Assembly (NCBI GenBank): GCA_001600635.1
Contig: BCKL01000003.1
Location: forward strand, 881,923-945,922
Direction: 5' to 3'
Length of the DNA: 64,000 bases
Source: Leucosporidium creatinivorum
Lineage: Eukaryota > Basidiomycota > Microbotryomycetes > Leucosporidiales > Leucosporidiaceae
This document shows positions 32,592 through 44,969 of this stretch, one piece after another; position 1 is the stretch's first letter, and each line of letters begins with the position of its first letter. Under the pieces are notes generated by a model. The model searched no databases. It had not been told where the DNA came from and saw nothing but the letters and a program-made list of their open reading frames with translations. The position numbers and the translations under genes were made by a program.

Positions 32592-33043
32592 GTTTAGGAT
32601 TCTGTAGATCGATGGTGACGAGGTCAGCCTTCGACTGTCCTTTCTTGATGAGACCGACCGTTGAGCTTGAGGACAGCACAGGCCGCCGAGAGGCTGCAGC
32701 GCGACAGGGCGAGCGTAGAGCAGGATATAGTTGAGCCAGAGACCCTGTCCATGCTTCCCCTACAGCTCTCGGCGCCTGGACATCACAGGATTGCTCTTCT
32801 CCGACGAGAAATGGCGATGACGAGGGGGAAAAGGGAGCGAGCTGAGGGCGAGAATGGGTGAAGACCTACAGGGTTGAAGTGGGAGAGGGTACAGAGTGTA
32901 GAGGTGTAAAAGCGGTGCGAAAGTCGAGCGAGAAAAGACGAGTGAAGGGAAGGAAGGAGACCAGCGAAAGTTGGCCGAGGGAACGACTTAGGCTCGGACG
33001 TCAGGGTTGCCCTCCCGCTCAACACTTGTCGATCAGCTTGGAA
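32592..33043. promoter_or_regulatory. Divergent promoter region, SDR / cactin
   Basis: Two genes diverge from this 450-base stretch. The plus-strand open frame upstream of 33044 lacks a coding look and is taken as cactin leader. Confidence 0.35.
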
Positions 33044-35615
33044 ATGCCCGCCGACGACCGCCGAGATTACAGGGATGCGAGGGATAGCAGGGATAGCAGA
33101 GACTACAAACGTAGATCTCATTCACCTCAAGCAGACCGCCACCACCGTTCGAGTAGGGACGACGAGCGGTCGACGAAACGCTCCCGACGCGACGACGACG
33201 ACGACGAGGACCGCCGCAGGGACCGCGACAGGGACTCGAGCAGCAGGCATCACGATAGGGATGACAGAGACCGTCGAGACAGGGACAGAGGGCGCGACAA
33301 GGATCGCGAGAGCAGGAAGGACAAGGAGAAGAAGTGAGCGGCCATGCCATCTAGCAAGCTCGCGTAGAAGGCTGACCGCACTGCATGACAGGCCCAGCAA
33401 GCCCAGGGAAACGTCTACCGAACGAGCAGCTCGCAAGGCAGAGCGCAAGCAACAAAAGGCCGCCGACGCTGCGCTGCTGCTGCCTCAGGATGCTCGTCAA
33501 GCCGCCGCAGAGACGTCCTTCTACTCGTCCACCGACAACCCCTTCCACGACGCCAATCTCGGCGACAAGTTTGTCTGGGGCAAGAAGCGAGAGAAGGAGC
33601 GCAAGAGCGGCATCACGCCCGAGGAAGCCGCAGCAAAGGATAGGCAGCGACATCTTGAGTCGGTGGTGCGTGGTCTTTCGTTGCAGCGAGGGAGGGTTTA
33701 TAGCGGATCGCTGATCCTTCTTTACATCTACAGGAGGAGATTGAGAAGCTCAACCAACGCCGAGCGCAGCGTGAAGCCGAGTTCGCCCTGCGCGAGGAGG
33801 AGCAAATGCGCGCTGCTCGAATGGCCGAGTCGGCGCAGATGTCGGCGTGGATCGACCGCGAGGACGACTTCCACCTTGAGCAGTCCAAGAAGCGTGCCGA
33901 GATCCGCGTGCGCGAGCGCAGGGCCAAGCCCATCGACTTCCTCGCTCTCAACCTCAAGTGGAGTCAGCCGCCGTTGCAGCCTGGGGACGAGGGCTACGAG
34001 GAGGAGCAGGAGGACGAGGGACTGGGACTCGAGATTGATATGGACGAGCCTTACGTGATCTTTGATGTGAGTGGCAGCTGCCTGCTCTGAGCTCGTTCGC
34101 TTGTTGACCCCCCGCTTGCTTCACAGAACCTCACCCTCGAAGACTCGGAAGAGCTACACGAGGACATCAAGATGTACCTCTCGCTGGAGAAGTCCGAGTC
34201 CAACCTCGAGTTCTGGCGCTCCCTCCTCATCGTCTCCTCCGCCTCGCTCGAAGCGCTTCGCAACGAGCGCGCCATCGGTATCAACGCCTACGCCGCCCAA
34301 ACCCGCGCCAACGCCTCCGTCAAGGCCGAGATCACTCGCCTCCTCTCCGGCAAGACATACGACCAACTCGTCGCCCTCCAAGGGCAGGTGCAGCGCAAGC
34401 TCGCAAGCGGCGAGCCCGTCGATGTCGAGTACTGGGAGGGCCTGCTCAAGGAGTTGATCGTGTGGAAGGCCAAGGGCAAGCTGAGGGACATGCACGAGAT
34501 TGTGTTGGGCAACCGATTGGAGCAGCTGAGGAAGAAGCAGAGGGACGAGGCGCTGAGGATCAAGGACGACCTCAAGCATGCTCTCGTTGCTCCTCATGCG
34601 GCCAAGGAGACCGAGGTGGAGGAGGCAGAGGGAGCAGGAGACGAGGAAGAGGAGGAGATCGAGGTCGAGGAGCCCGAGGAGGAGGAGCCCGACGTCGTTG
34701 TTGCCCAGCCGTGGGATCCTTCGCTCGAGCCCAAGCAGCTCAAAAAGATCCCCGAGGAGCTCAGGAACTGCGAGGTCGTCGAGGTGGACGAGCAGAGGAA
34801 CAAGCTGGTGAGTTACAAACCTTTCTCTCGTTGCAGAACTATCGCTGACCCGCTTCTCGTCAGTACGCTGCCCGCCGCAAGATCGTCTCGACTCGCTTCG
34901 TCGCCAAACCTCGCGTTGGCGGCGCCCCCGCTCCCGCCCCCAAGACCAACACCAAGGACGAGGAGATCTACCAAGCTGCGGTCGGTCAAGGCCTGGACGA
35001 AGAGGAGGAGCTGTTCAACATGGAGGTCGAGATGTCCAAGTCGGCCTACTCGTGGGAGGACAAGTATCGCCCGAGGAAGCCGAGGTACTTCAACAAGGTC
35101 CATACGGGATTCGAGTGGAACAAGTACAACCAGACGCACTACGATTCCGACAACCCTCCGCCCAAGGTCGTACAGGGCTACAAGTTCAACCTGTTCTGTG
35201 AGTCTCGGCGTTTCGATCGTCGTCGTATGGCGGAGCCGTGGCTGACCTCGCTCCTCCGCAGACCCCGACCTCATCGACAAGACCAAGGCGCCTCAGTATC
35301 GCGTCATCAAGGAGAAGGGCAACGACGATACCTGCACTCTCCTCTTCACCGCTGGACCGTACGTGCTCGCCCCTGCGCTTCTGCTCTTTCTCGCGCTGAC
35401 CTCCTGATCACACAGACCTTACGAGGACCTCGCTTTCACCATCGTCAACAAGGACTGGGAACGAGGGCATCAGCGCGGCTTCCGCTCGTCGTTCGACCGC
35501 GGCGTCCTGCAGCTGCATTTCTCGTTCAAGAGGACGTTCTGTACGTCTCTGCCTCATCCTCGCTTCTGTGTGCGCAGTCAGCTGACCCGAGTCTCTCTTC
35601 GTAGACCGCAAGTAG
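33044..35615 (+). CDS. Cactin, spliceosome-associated protein
   Basis: The N-terminus is an RS/RD-like region (DDRRDYRDARDSRDSRDY and many DR pairs), then KRGKDK-type linkers, NPFHDANLGDKFVWGKKREK (conserved in cactins), EEEQMRAARMAESAQMSAW, KPIDFLALNLKWSQPP and a central helical domain SNLEFWRSLLIVSSASLEAL. The C-terminal CactinC domain is KYRPRKPRYFNKVHTGFEWN, YNQTHYDSDNPPPKVVQGYK, FNLFYPDLIDKTKAPQYRV and RGFRSSFDRGVLQLHFSFKR, ending FYRK. Seven or so exons, about 740 residues. Cactins act in late spliceosome steps and keep splicing faithful in animals, plants and fission yeast. The acidic run near 34610-34690 is common in the family. Confidence 0.95.
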
Positions 35616-35761
35616 ACGTTGCTCGGACCTCGGAGCTCAGCTCGCTTTCCGTTGGCTGGCGCGATTTTCTCTCGACGTATCCGACTTGTACTGCTGTCAA
35701 TTGTACTCGGTTAGGAATATGCTCTATGTTCTGCGTCTACGATACGACACGCGATGCTAGT

Positions 35762-37279
35762 CTAGTCGAGAATGAGATTGGCGTAGAGGGCTCTCTCGAG
35801 GTCCTCCTTGAGCTTGTTCACCTCGGGAGCGGCGAAGGGGAGGAGATTCGTACCGAGGACGCACTGCGAGTGGGATCAATGAGTCAGTGAGTGCCCCGAT
35901 TGCGCGACTACCGCCTTTGTGACTCGTCCCCTCCTCGGCGCCGAACCTAAGCTCACCGCAATGCCCGCCTTGGGATCCGTCCAGGCCTCCACTCCCGGCG
36001 CTCCCATCCACCCACCAGACCAGGATACCTCCCCCACCCTTGCATCTGTCCCTTTCCAAGCCACAGACACTGCCCCGTACTCCAATCAATATCGCCGACC
36101 TCGCCGCCGAACTTGCTTGAAATCATCTCGTGCAGGGCGGGGAGGGTGTGGGTGGGAAGGGAGCGCTCGAAGAGAGATTTGAGGGAGGGGTAGGAAAGGA
36201 TGGGAGAGGTGAGAGATGGGGAGTGCAGGTGTTTGAGCAGGTGTTGAAGGAGGAGGAGGTAGTCTGAAGCGGTGGTGAAGATGCCTCCTCCTGCGGCGAA
36301 GATCTCGATCTCGGCTTTTGAGCGAGGGAGAGTCAAGAGACGGCATTGGTCGGTGAGCTCCTCGAAGTGGATGGAGCCCGAGGGGGAGGTGGCGAGCCAG
36401 CGGAGGGGCATCACGCGAGAAGCGAGGGGCGAGTCGTCGAAGGGGATGAAGGAGGTGGAGGTCATTCCGAGGGGGCCGAAGAGATTGTCTTGGAGGTATT
36501 GCTCGAGGGACATGCCCGTGGCTTCTTGGATGAGGAGGCCGAGCCATCTGCGATGAACGAAAGGGTCAGCCTGCGCCGAGCTTCTCGACGAGGTTCACGG
36601 AGGCGACGTACTCTGCACCATTGCCGTACTCGTACGTCTTTCCAGCAGGGTTTACGGGAGGAGTGTTGACGAGGTTCTCCTGCGAGCGCAAGATGGTTAG
36701 CAAGCCATGCTTCCGCTGCGCCGGGCTCGAGCTCACCCGCTTGCAGCTGTTCACGAAGCCGTTGCCGACCTTGGCCCACGCCTTCCACCCAGCTACGAGA
36801 GGACCGGGTTCACTTCCGAATCCGCAAGTCTGGTTCATGAGCGAGAGGATCGTGATCTCGGTGTCGGTGGTAGAGAATTTGGGTTCTCCAGTCGCCGAGT
36901 CGATGGAGTCGATAAGGGTGAGGGGTGTCTTGAGCTCGGGCAGGTACTTGGAGGCTGGAGTGTCCAGGGTGAATACACCTCGGTCGACCAGCTGTAGGGC
37001 AGCAACCTGGGACCGAGAGACGATCAGCGAGCGAAGGGCAGGGAGATTGGGCCGACTGACGCTGGTGAGCAGCTTGGTGGTTGAAGCGAACCACATGATC
37101 TCGTTGTCAAGCAGCTTGGCGTCTGCGCTGGTGTCCAGGATGTCCACCTTGCCCGCTCTGGCAGTGAAGAGCACCTCATTGGCCGTGCCGAGCTCGAAGA
37201 AGGAGCCGGGCATGTCCTTGCCAAAGGCGTCCAAGATGGCTTGTACTTCAGCCTTTCCTTTGTCGGTGAACGAGGGCAT
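35762..37279 (-). CDS. Beta-lactamase-fold serine hydrolase (class C / LACTB-like esterase)
   Basis: Starts MPSFTDKGKAEVQAILDAFG. The nucleophile motif S-x-x-K is S66-T-T-K69 in IMWFASTTKLLTS. The second motif Y-x-N lies in AGKTYEYGNGAEWLGLLIQE. Also seen are LVDRGVFTLDTPASKYLPEL, EQYLQDNLFGPLGMTSTSFI and an AAGGGIFTTASDYLLLLQHL segment. Fungal members hydrolyse small esters or act as lovastatin-type acyltransferases; the substrate is unknown. Near 36050 the frame ending DIDWSTGQCLW is followed, one base off, by WSGGWMGAPGVEAWTDPKAG, which carries the conserved third active-site region. There is no intron that could join them. A one-base indel (assembly error or mutation) is therefore suspected. 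Five or so exons; stop at 35762. Confidence 0.8.
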
Positions 37280-37601
37280 GATGAACAGCAGTGAACGGCA
37301 GGAGAGCAAAAGATGATTCGTCGGCCGAAGGTTGAAGTGGGCTTAAACGGGGGTGGACCTTGATATAATCTGACGTGCTGGGCTGTAGAGGAGAAGGGTG
37401 CAGCTTATTCCGAGATATGTAATGCTCTACCGAGGCGCATTCGCAGCTCAGTCGACTTCGGCGCGCCTTGACCCTCCTCGCCGTGTTGAGGCAGCTCTCC
37501 CTCCTCCTTTCTTCGTCTCGTCGCATTTCAACTCGTTACCCAGCAGCAGCAGGTTCATATTATACCCAACAGTCTCCTAATTCACCTCTCGCGCGGCTCG
37601 G
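37280..37601. promoter_or_regulatory. Divergent promoter region, hydrolase / FHIP
   Basis: A 322-base spacer between divergent starts. Nothing beyond A/T-rich strings near 37550-37570 just upstream of the FHIP start. Confidence 0.3.
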
Positions 37602-40600
37602 ATGTCGTCCTGGCTCGCCAAGCTCGCATCGCCTGGGGGTCGAAAGGTGTCGAGCAGCCCGAGAGCAAAGGCAGCAGCTCGCGAGGAGCCATATCCAGCT
37701 TTCGTGAAGACCTGGGATCTACTGGAGGTGAGTCTAGTCACTCGCACTACAGCCGCCTCTCACTAAACTGTCCGTGCACTCAGGCGACCCTCACCTCTGC
37801 CGACGCTCGACTCCCCCTCGCGACCAGTCCGATCCCTCGCCTGCTGAGCCAACTCCTGGTACACCTCTCAGCCGGGTACTCGTCCACTTCGGAGCCGCTC
37901 GGCCCATGTCTCGAGCATCTGCTCAAGAACGCCGTGTTGTCGACGCTCGTCAAGCTCGCGCTGCAGGACGACCCTGCAGGCGTTCGCTGCGAGGTGATCA
38001 AGTGGTTTGGACGAGCGATCGTTGAGCTGGACGAGAGCTTCCTGGTGCACAGCGCTGTCAACAAGCCTCTGTGAGCTCGGTTCGGCTCTCTCGAGTGCGC
38101 TGGCCGGAGCTGACCGAATTCCCGGCTGTTCTAGGGTCAAGCTGCTTCGCGCTTGCGTTGAGGAGGAAGGTGGACTCGTTCGCGATGAGGAGGAAGCAGT
38201 CGTTGCCGCTATGGTCACGATCTCGGAGCGCATCAAGACGGTGAGCCTTTCGCCTCGTCTCGCCGAAGCCGGCTCGCTCACTCGCGACTCCACAGTACCC
38301 CGAGCTACTCTCCATCTTCCTTCGCGAGAAGCCACCAAGCGCTCGAAGCAAGGACCTCGCCGTATCCCTTGCACCTCCCGTGCCCTTGGCGACCATCTCG
38401 GTGACCGACGAGGAAGGCCGGCCTGGCTCTCCCACCCCTTCCAACGCTTCGACCGTCGAATCAAGCATCTCTCTCACCTCAAGATCACAAGCTTCCTCCT
38501 CCGGCCGTCGCCAGAAGCGGGAGCATGACTTCCTCCTCTTCGCCTACCTCCTCCGCTTCGTCCATCGTGAGGGCCGAGTCGGAGACGATGCTCGCGCCGG
38601 CCTCCTCTCCCTCGTCGACATCGCCATGGGGTCCGCCAGTCCTTTCACGACCGGTTTGACTCGCTCTGCTACCACTTCTACCGTCACTCCTGCCTCCTTC
38701 GCCGCCACTCCCGCTCGAGAAGCTGCCCTCGCTTTCGCCGAATACCTCCTCGACTCGGATTTTGCAGACGTCCTGGGAGCTGGACTGGGGGCGCTGTACG
38801 GCTTGCTGCCTACCAAGCTCGTCGTACGAGCCGCAGGCGCGACGTCTTCGTCATCGAAGGAGGCGCCATCGTGGGACGATCCCATCATGAGCGAGGCCTC
38901 GGGCGGTATGGTCCTGGGAGGGATGGGCGCGCTGGGAGAGGAGGACGACGCAGAGGAGTTGCAGAGGAAGCAGGAGGACGAGGAGATGCGATTGCGGTCG
39001 CTCGGCGTTGGGATCTCGGGCACGAACGAGTTCCGCGAGGGCCTCGACGGCTGGCTCAAGCTCGTCGAGTTCACCCAAGAGGTGCTACGGAGAGGTGTCG
39101 ACGTAGGAGAAGGAGGCGCGTTCGAGGATGATGACGTCGACGAAGATACACGGCAACAGCGACTCATCACCTCGGCGCTCACCTCCTCCATCCTGTCCTC
39201 CCTTCGCACCCTCTTCCTACAGACCGTGCTGTACCCCTCCATCCTCGAGTGCTCGGAAGGCGACGGCTCGGCGGTAGCAGTCATGAGCTATCTCGACGCT
39301 ATGCTCGAGGTTGTCCAGGAGGGCACCAAGCTTGAGTCGGCGGTCCTCGGTTTCCTCATGGGCGAGGAGGAGTCTCGCACACCCGTGCAGCGCTCACGCC
39401 CCAACCTCGGCTCGCCCACTCCGTCGTCCGCCGAAGGATTCCTGTCACCCACCTCCAACAAGGTCCGCCGACGCAAGTCAAGCGCCCTCCTCATCCTCGA
39501 GAGCAGCGCTCCTCAGCAGTCGTCCGAATACTACTCGGCGCTCGGTCGCTTCAGCCTCAAGGACCTCCTCGTCTCCAACATCCACTCGACCTCGCAACAG
39601 ACCGCCACGGTTGCTCTCAAGCTCCTCCACACGATACTCGTTCGTCACGACCGCTGGAGCATGGGTCTGCTCGATGTCATGCTCGACGAGGGCGCTACCA
39701 GCTTCCCCATCGCTCTTCGCGATGAAGCAGAGGAGGATTCGGACGACGACTCGCCTTTCACTGGTCAGCAGAACGAGGACGACGATTCGGACTCGGATGT
39801 CTTTGTCTACCCCACCACTCCTGTGACGCCACGCACCGCTCTTCCCTCCTCCTCTACCCTCACCATCAAACCCTCCGACACTCCCGCTCGCTCGCGCCTC
39901 CTCCTCGGCACTCCAGTCCCCTCCACTCCCTCTGTCAAGTCCCACCTCGACTCGCTCGACACGCTCCTCTCCCTCGTCGCCAGCATCGACCCATCCTACC
40001 GCAGTGCACGCGCCATGGGCTCGGGCTCGGAGATGATGAGCAGCGGCTTCCCCAACTACATCCAAGACGCCGAGGCAGCCATGGCCGCCGACCTGGGCTT
40101 CAAGCGAGGCCTGTCGGTGCCCCCGAGCGCAGCCAACGAGACGGTCGAGGTTTCCCCGCAGGCGCGACGACGAAGCAGCCTCTTTGGAGGACCACCGGCG
40201 CTCACCGCAAGGGATTTTGCTGCCGTCAAGACGATGTTACGGCACAAGCTTATCCCGCACGCCAAGCTCATCGGCCTCGTCCTCGACTCGCTCTCGCACT
40301 TCTTCTCCCACTCGCCCGACCATAACCTCGCCCTCACCGCCGTCGCCGCCTCCCTCGCACTATGCCCCTATCGCTCGCTTGATGGATGGATGCTCCCACC
40401 AGCCAAGGAGGTCAGCCAAGGGAACGATCTAGCCGCGCTCATCGGCAGGGACAGGCGGAAGGCGCCAGCCAGCGACGACGGCGACGACCGAAGCGTGGAC
40501 TGCGAGGTCGATGCCTGGAGTCGTCATGAAGCCCTCTTCTCCCCTCCCCGTTCTGCCAACCCCACTTCACCAACTCGCGACGCTCTCGCCGACTCCGACT

Positions 40601-41469
40601 CCCTCCTCGCCATCCTCTCGGCCCTCTCCGACTCGGTCTCTCACTACCGCAACACCATCCCGCACTTCGACAAGTATCTCTCCGAACGACGACAAGGCCT
40701 TTTCTTCGTCGAGAACCTCGCAGATGCGCTCGACCTACACGAGGACGGAGGCAATGCGTTCGGCGATGCCGTCAAAGGGCTCGGCGGCGGCGAAGGAGGA
40801 GGTCAAATCTTCGAGCCCGAGGTGCCCAAACCTCTTCCTCTCCCCGCCAAACCACCCAAAAGCACCGGCTTTGGCGCGTTCCTCTCCCCTCGTCCCTCCC
40901 ACTCAAGAACCTCATCAACGAGCTCGGCGTTCGCTACCCCTCCTCGCAACTCGAGTCGCCTCAGTCGGAGCTCGTCCATGGATTCGCTCAAGCAGGCGGT
41001 CGGAGGGGAAAGAGCATCACTCGCACCGCCTTCGCCTACACGATCAGGAGGAGGGAAGGCAGGGCCGGCGAGCCCTTTCCAGGCGCATTACCGCCAGACG
41101 GGGTCGATCTCGGTCAAGCCAGTCATTGTCGCTACGCCTCGGTCGGCGAGGAAGAGTGCAGGAGGAGAGGATGAGGACGATGAGGACGATGGGGGAGAGC
41201 GAGAGGGTGTGAGCGACTCGCCGACCAAGCGCCTCTCGCCGGCGAACCCTCCTCCCCCTCCTTCGGCGCCCTCGACTTCCAGCCCCTCAGCGTGGTCGGA
41301 GGGAGGTAGCGAGGCGGAGGGGGGTGGACAGAAAAAGAGGGAGGTGGCGGTGGTGACGCTGTCGGCGATCCTCGACAATGTCATCGTTTTGGAGGAGTTT
41401 ATCAAAGAACTGGCGGGGATTGTCTTTGTGCGGAGGAGCTTGGGGGTGGATGGAGTGAGGTTTGTGTGA
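37602..41469 (+). CDS. FHF-complex HOOK-interacting protein (FHIP / RAI16-like)
   Basis: Four small exons (MSSWLAKLASPGGRKVSS; TLTSADARLPLATSPIPRLL; VKLLRACVEEEGGLVRDEEE; YPELLSIFLREKP) lead into one long exon to 41469. SQLLVHLSAGYSS, EVIKWFGRAIVELDESFLVH and HDFLLFAYLLRFVHREGRVG define the conserved helical-repeat N-terminal half of the RAI16/FAM160 family. RFSLKDLLVSNIHSTSQQTA and ALKLLHTILVRHDRWSMGLL are the next conserved core, and the last block has VTLSAILDNVIVLEEFIKEL. In animals and filamentous fungi FHIP links Hook and FTS to dynein-dependent early endosome transport. Over 1,200 residues, with acidic and Ser/Pro-rich inserts between the cores. Reading the long exon alone from 38380 would miss the real start. 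Confidence 0.9.
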
Positions 41470-42070
41470 GGATTGGGTAGTGAATCGCATTGTTAGTAGT
41501 GCAGTATAGTCGTTTCTCTCGTTCTGATGGCTCGTCCGCCGAGAGAAGCTCGAGCTGAGACGGCGGACGATCTTGCTCTTCTCCACCCCACATCTCTTCG
41601 CCTGAGTCCCCCCCTCGTCAGAATAGGCTTGGACGACAGCCTCCGCCTGCTCTTGGTACAGAGCTACAACTAGAGCAGTAACAGCCTACACCCAGCCCGA
41701 GTTGCTCCCCAGCAGAGTCACGACACGACCTGCTCAGCTCCCATCACAACATACCCTTTTCAAGCGCGAGATCGCCTTCCGCTCTCGATTAGGCTAGCTC
41801 AGTCGCTTCGTCGCACAGCTTAGTACAGGTGAGCACTCGCCTCGTACACTGCCGATGTGTTGAGCAGCAGAATAGCGTGACGTCTCAAAGCTGGCATGCG
41901 CGAGCCGGGCGAGGAGGGGAGCGAAACGGCTGGTGCGAGGCGGAGGAGGTCTGCAGAGTACTACAGCAGTCGTGTAGGGGACTCGCTAAGCCTACAGCTC
42001 CCAGCGCGCGTTAGCACTCGACAGCTGACCCTTGATCTCGGACGCGTTCGCTCCTCAGCATAGCAGAGCC
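41470..42070. promoter_or_regulatory. Upstream region of the F-box/LRR gene
   Basis: 600 bases between two plus-strand genes. A GTGAGCACT donor at 41828 and CTGACC..CAG near 42023-42062 suggest one or more introns in the 5' leader of the gene starting at 42071. No coding frame supported. Confidence 0.4.
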
Positions 42071-44448
42071 ATGGCAGCTCGTGCCGCTGTACCGCTCTCA
42101 CCGCCGACGACCGACTCGGCCAAAAGCTCGCCGACGTTCCCTTCGCCTACTTCGCCAGCTCTCACCCCGCCAAAATCGCCAGACGTACAGCGCGCTACTC
42201 ACTCGTCGTCGCCGCCCACCGCCGGCTCTTCACCTCTACCACCTCTCCCCGCCGAGGTCTTCCTCCTCATCCTCCAAGCGATCCCCCCTCCCGAACGCTT
42301 CCTCCTCCGCCTCGTCTCCCGCTCCTGGTCCTCCTTCCTCGTCTCCGAGCCTCAACTCTGGCCAAACCTCAATGTCGACCTCTGCGGCGGGCAGAATATG
42401 GAGCGCTGGGTCGACCTATGGACCTCGTACGCCAGCGTCAACGCCAGCGCCAAGTCCAACGGCGGCATTCACCATCTCGCCCTTCGCATCGCCGCCATCA
42501 ACGACGGCCGAGGTCAGCGGTTCGCCGACTGGGCACCTACCGACGTGGTCATGAAACGGCTGATGGACGTCATGAAGATGGTGGAAGACGCGTCCGTTCC
42601 GCGCCCCGTCGTGGATCAGCACGGTCGCCGAGTTGGCAAGACCAAGCCCTCCACCCTCACTTCACTCCAAGTCCTCAGCCGACCCAACACCATGACCTCC
42701 ATATTCCTTCTCCATAACCTCGCCCTCATGTCGAGACAGCCCATCTTCGAGAGCATCACCCAGTGAGTAGCTCCAGATCCCCTTCATCCGAGCGCCGAGC
42801 TGACTTTACTCTCGTCTTCTTTCACAGCATCGACTTTAACCTCAGCGTGCCCTCGATGCCCCTCGAATCCACCTTCCTCTCCATGTGGCCACTCGCCGTC
42901 TCTATGAAGCTCAAGTTCCCTGTTCGCGGCACCAAGGGGGTCGACGAGGTCGTCGTTGGCAACAACTGGATGTGGGTTCCCCCAGGGAGGGACCACTCTC
43001 GCGTCGAAGCTCTACCCGACCTACGATACATATCGCTGGAAGGAGTCGCCATCAGCCGCGAGCTGCACCTTCCTCAGATGCCGAACCTGACCCATCTCTC
43101 GCTGCACGGCGTCGAGTGGGAGGGCAAGGCCATCTTCCGCCTCCTCCGCTACGTTCGCAAAACTCTCGTCGAGCTCATAGCGACCGACCTGGACCTGCCC
43201 GAGGACGTCACGCCCGACGAGGAGCTCGAGGAATGGCAGCTCCATGTCGACATCCGCGACCCTCGCCTGACGGACGACTTCACCCTCCGCGACGACGATT
43301 CGATAGTCTCGGAGGAGCGACTGGACGAGCCAGCGCCCATCGTCCTCTCAGCTCTTCGCTTCCTCCACCTCGGCGGCAACACAACCCCTCCCTTCTTTTC
43401 GTCGATGGAGTACGTCGAGAACTACACCGGCGAGGCATCCCCTTACCCCACCCCCATCCTCGTCATGCCTGTGCTCGAGAGCGTGACGCTGGAGGACCTC
43501 ATCGTCGAGCAGGACTACGTCCTCAACGAGTCGGACGGCTCCCTCGCCACCCTCGGCCGCAACGCTCCCAACGTCACCTCCTTCGAACTCCTCAGCATCG
43601 TCGCTTCGGACGACGCGGTGTTCCACTGCCTCGCCGCCATGTCGGCCAAGATCCAGCGCATCAGCTTCCACAACTCGGACGTCACCGACCTCCTCATCTG
43701 CAAGCTGTTCGACCTCGTCCCCTTAATCGAGGAGCTCGACGTTCGCTCCTGCCAGTACATCTCCACTCAGTCGGTCGCCCGCCTCGTCGAGAACCTCCGA
43801 GGCGCCTACGGACCCAGGATCAGGATCGTCCGCGTCGACCCTCCCGACCAGTGGTCCACCAGGTGGGATTGCGAGGCGTACCGCTGGCTCGATTTCGTCG
43901 ATGTGCTCGTGCGCAACCCCGACGATCCGGAAGGAGATGGACCCGACCCCGTCACCCATGGGGCGCAGCGGCAGAAGTGGAAGGTCGGCGGCAAGGCGAG
44001 CGCCGAGTCGCTGTACAGGAAGCAGTGGGAGAAGCAGGTCGAGCAGAAGAGGGAGGCGGCCGCGCAGCTTGCGCAGATCCATTTTGCCAGCGGCGTTGGC
44101 ATCGGAGGGTCGGGTGGAGGAGCGGCAATCGGGGGTAGCGGCTCGTCGTCGAGGGTCATGGCGGGACGTGCTCCAGCCCTTCCGGGACTACCAGGAGCCG
44201 GAGGAGGATGGCCCGTCTACGTCCACCAGCAGCAACAGCCCCACCACGGCCATTTCCCTCACTACCCCCAGCAGCAGCAGCAGCAGCAGCCCATCGCTCG
44301 CCCTTCCTCCGCTCCTCCTTCCCAGTCGATCCCTCCTCCGCCTCCTCCTCCTCAACAACAACAATCGCAGCCGACACTCGACCCTAGGTTGGCAAACCTC
44401 GGCGCTATTCGAGCGACGCCGGTCGCGCAGCAGATGGACACGAATTAG
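42071..44448 (+). CDS. F-box / leucine-rich-repeat protein with Gln/Pro-rich tail
   Basis: Two exons, split by an intron at about 42764-42828. After a Ser/Pro/Thr-rich leader, LPPLPAEVFLLILQAIPPPE with RFLLRLVSRSWSSFLVSEPQ is a clear F-box. Leucine-rich repeat stretches follow: ALPDLRYISLEGVAISRELH, PNLTHLSLHGVEWEGKAIFR, ALRFLHLGGNTTPPFFSSME, PVLESVTLEDLIVEQDY and LIEELDVRSCQYISTQSVAR. The C-terminal 130 residues are Gly-, Gln- and Pro-rich, including a short poly-Gln run near 44270-44290. Its expected role is substrate selection for an SCF ubiquitin ligase. About 770 residues. Unlike the broken F-box genes at the left, this frame is clean. Confidence 0.85.
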
Positions 44449-44969
44449 AGCGGGGTGGGGTCGCCGAGGAAGGGAGGGAGGGAGGGAGGGAGGGAACGAT
44501 ACGCCAGGCGGTCGCTCGCAGGGAATGCGAGGAGGAGGAGGAGGGTCAGCTTCCTTTGTATACATTCAGCTCGTGCCCCTCTCCTTCTCCTCGGCTCTAG
44601 TAATCTCCCTCGTCGGCGCTGGATCTACGCTAGCCCTCGCCCGCCCCTCCCCCAACCCTTTCGCTCATCTGATGTGTTGTGTACCATTCATTTCTTCTTC
44701 AGAGTCGACGAACTCTCTTTCGTAATTAGTCAATAGGATGCGTCTGTTCCAGCGTCGTCTTCGGCTTGTGAGCTTTCGAGGAAGCTCAACGAGAGAGATG
44801 AGAAGCGAGCGAAGGCCGCCTGCGCCTCTCTCCCTCTTCTTCGTTTCGTCTCGACTGGTCTTGGAGAAGCTACAGCCGTCTTCCGGCGCTTTCTAGGACT
44901 TCCTGTACCCGACTCGACACTCGAGCACGACTCTCCTCCCTCTCGTCGCCCGTCTCAGCCTGCTCAGGG
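44449..44969. other. Intergenic with short tandem repeat
   Basis: Contains six AGGG units at 44471-44494 just after the F-box/LRR stop, then pyrimidine-rich sequence leading to HEI10. No gene. Confidence 0.5.
44471..44494 (+). repeat. (AGGG)6 microsatellite
   Basis: Six perfect copies of a 4-base unit, immediately 3' of the stop codon at 44448. A G-rich run of this kind can form a G-quadruplex in the transcript, but that is inference. Confidence 0.9.

Noticed and set aside
38380-38530. Start of FHIP at the long-exon ATG (38380)
   Set aside because: Upstream exons from 37602 encode conserved FHIP helices and splice in frame, so the true start is earlier.
42885-44138. 417-codon Arg-rich frame overlapping the F-box/LRR gene
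   Set aside because: It is a shadow of the real frame: the other frame has F-box and LRR motifs and this one is random Arg/Pro/His.
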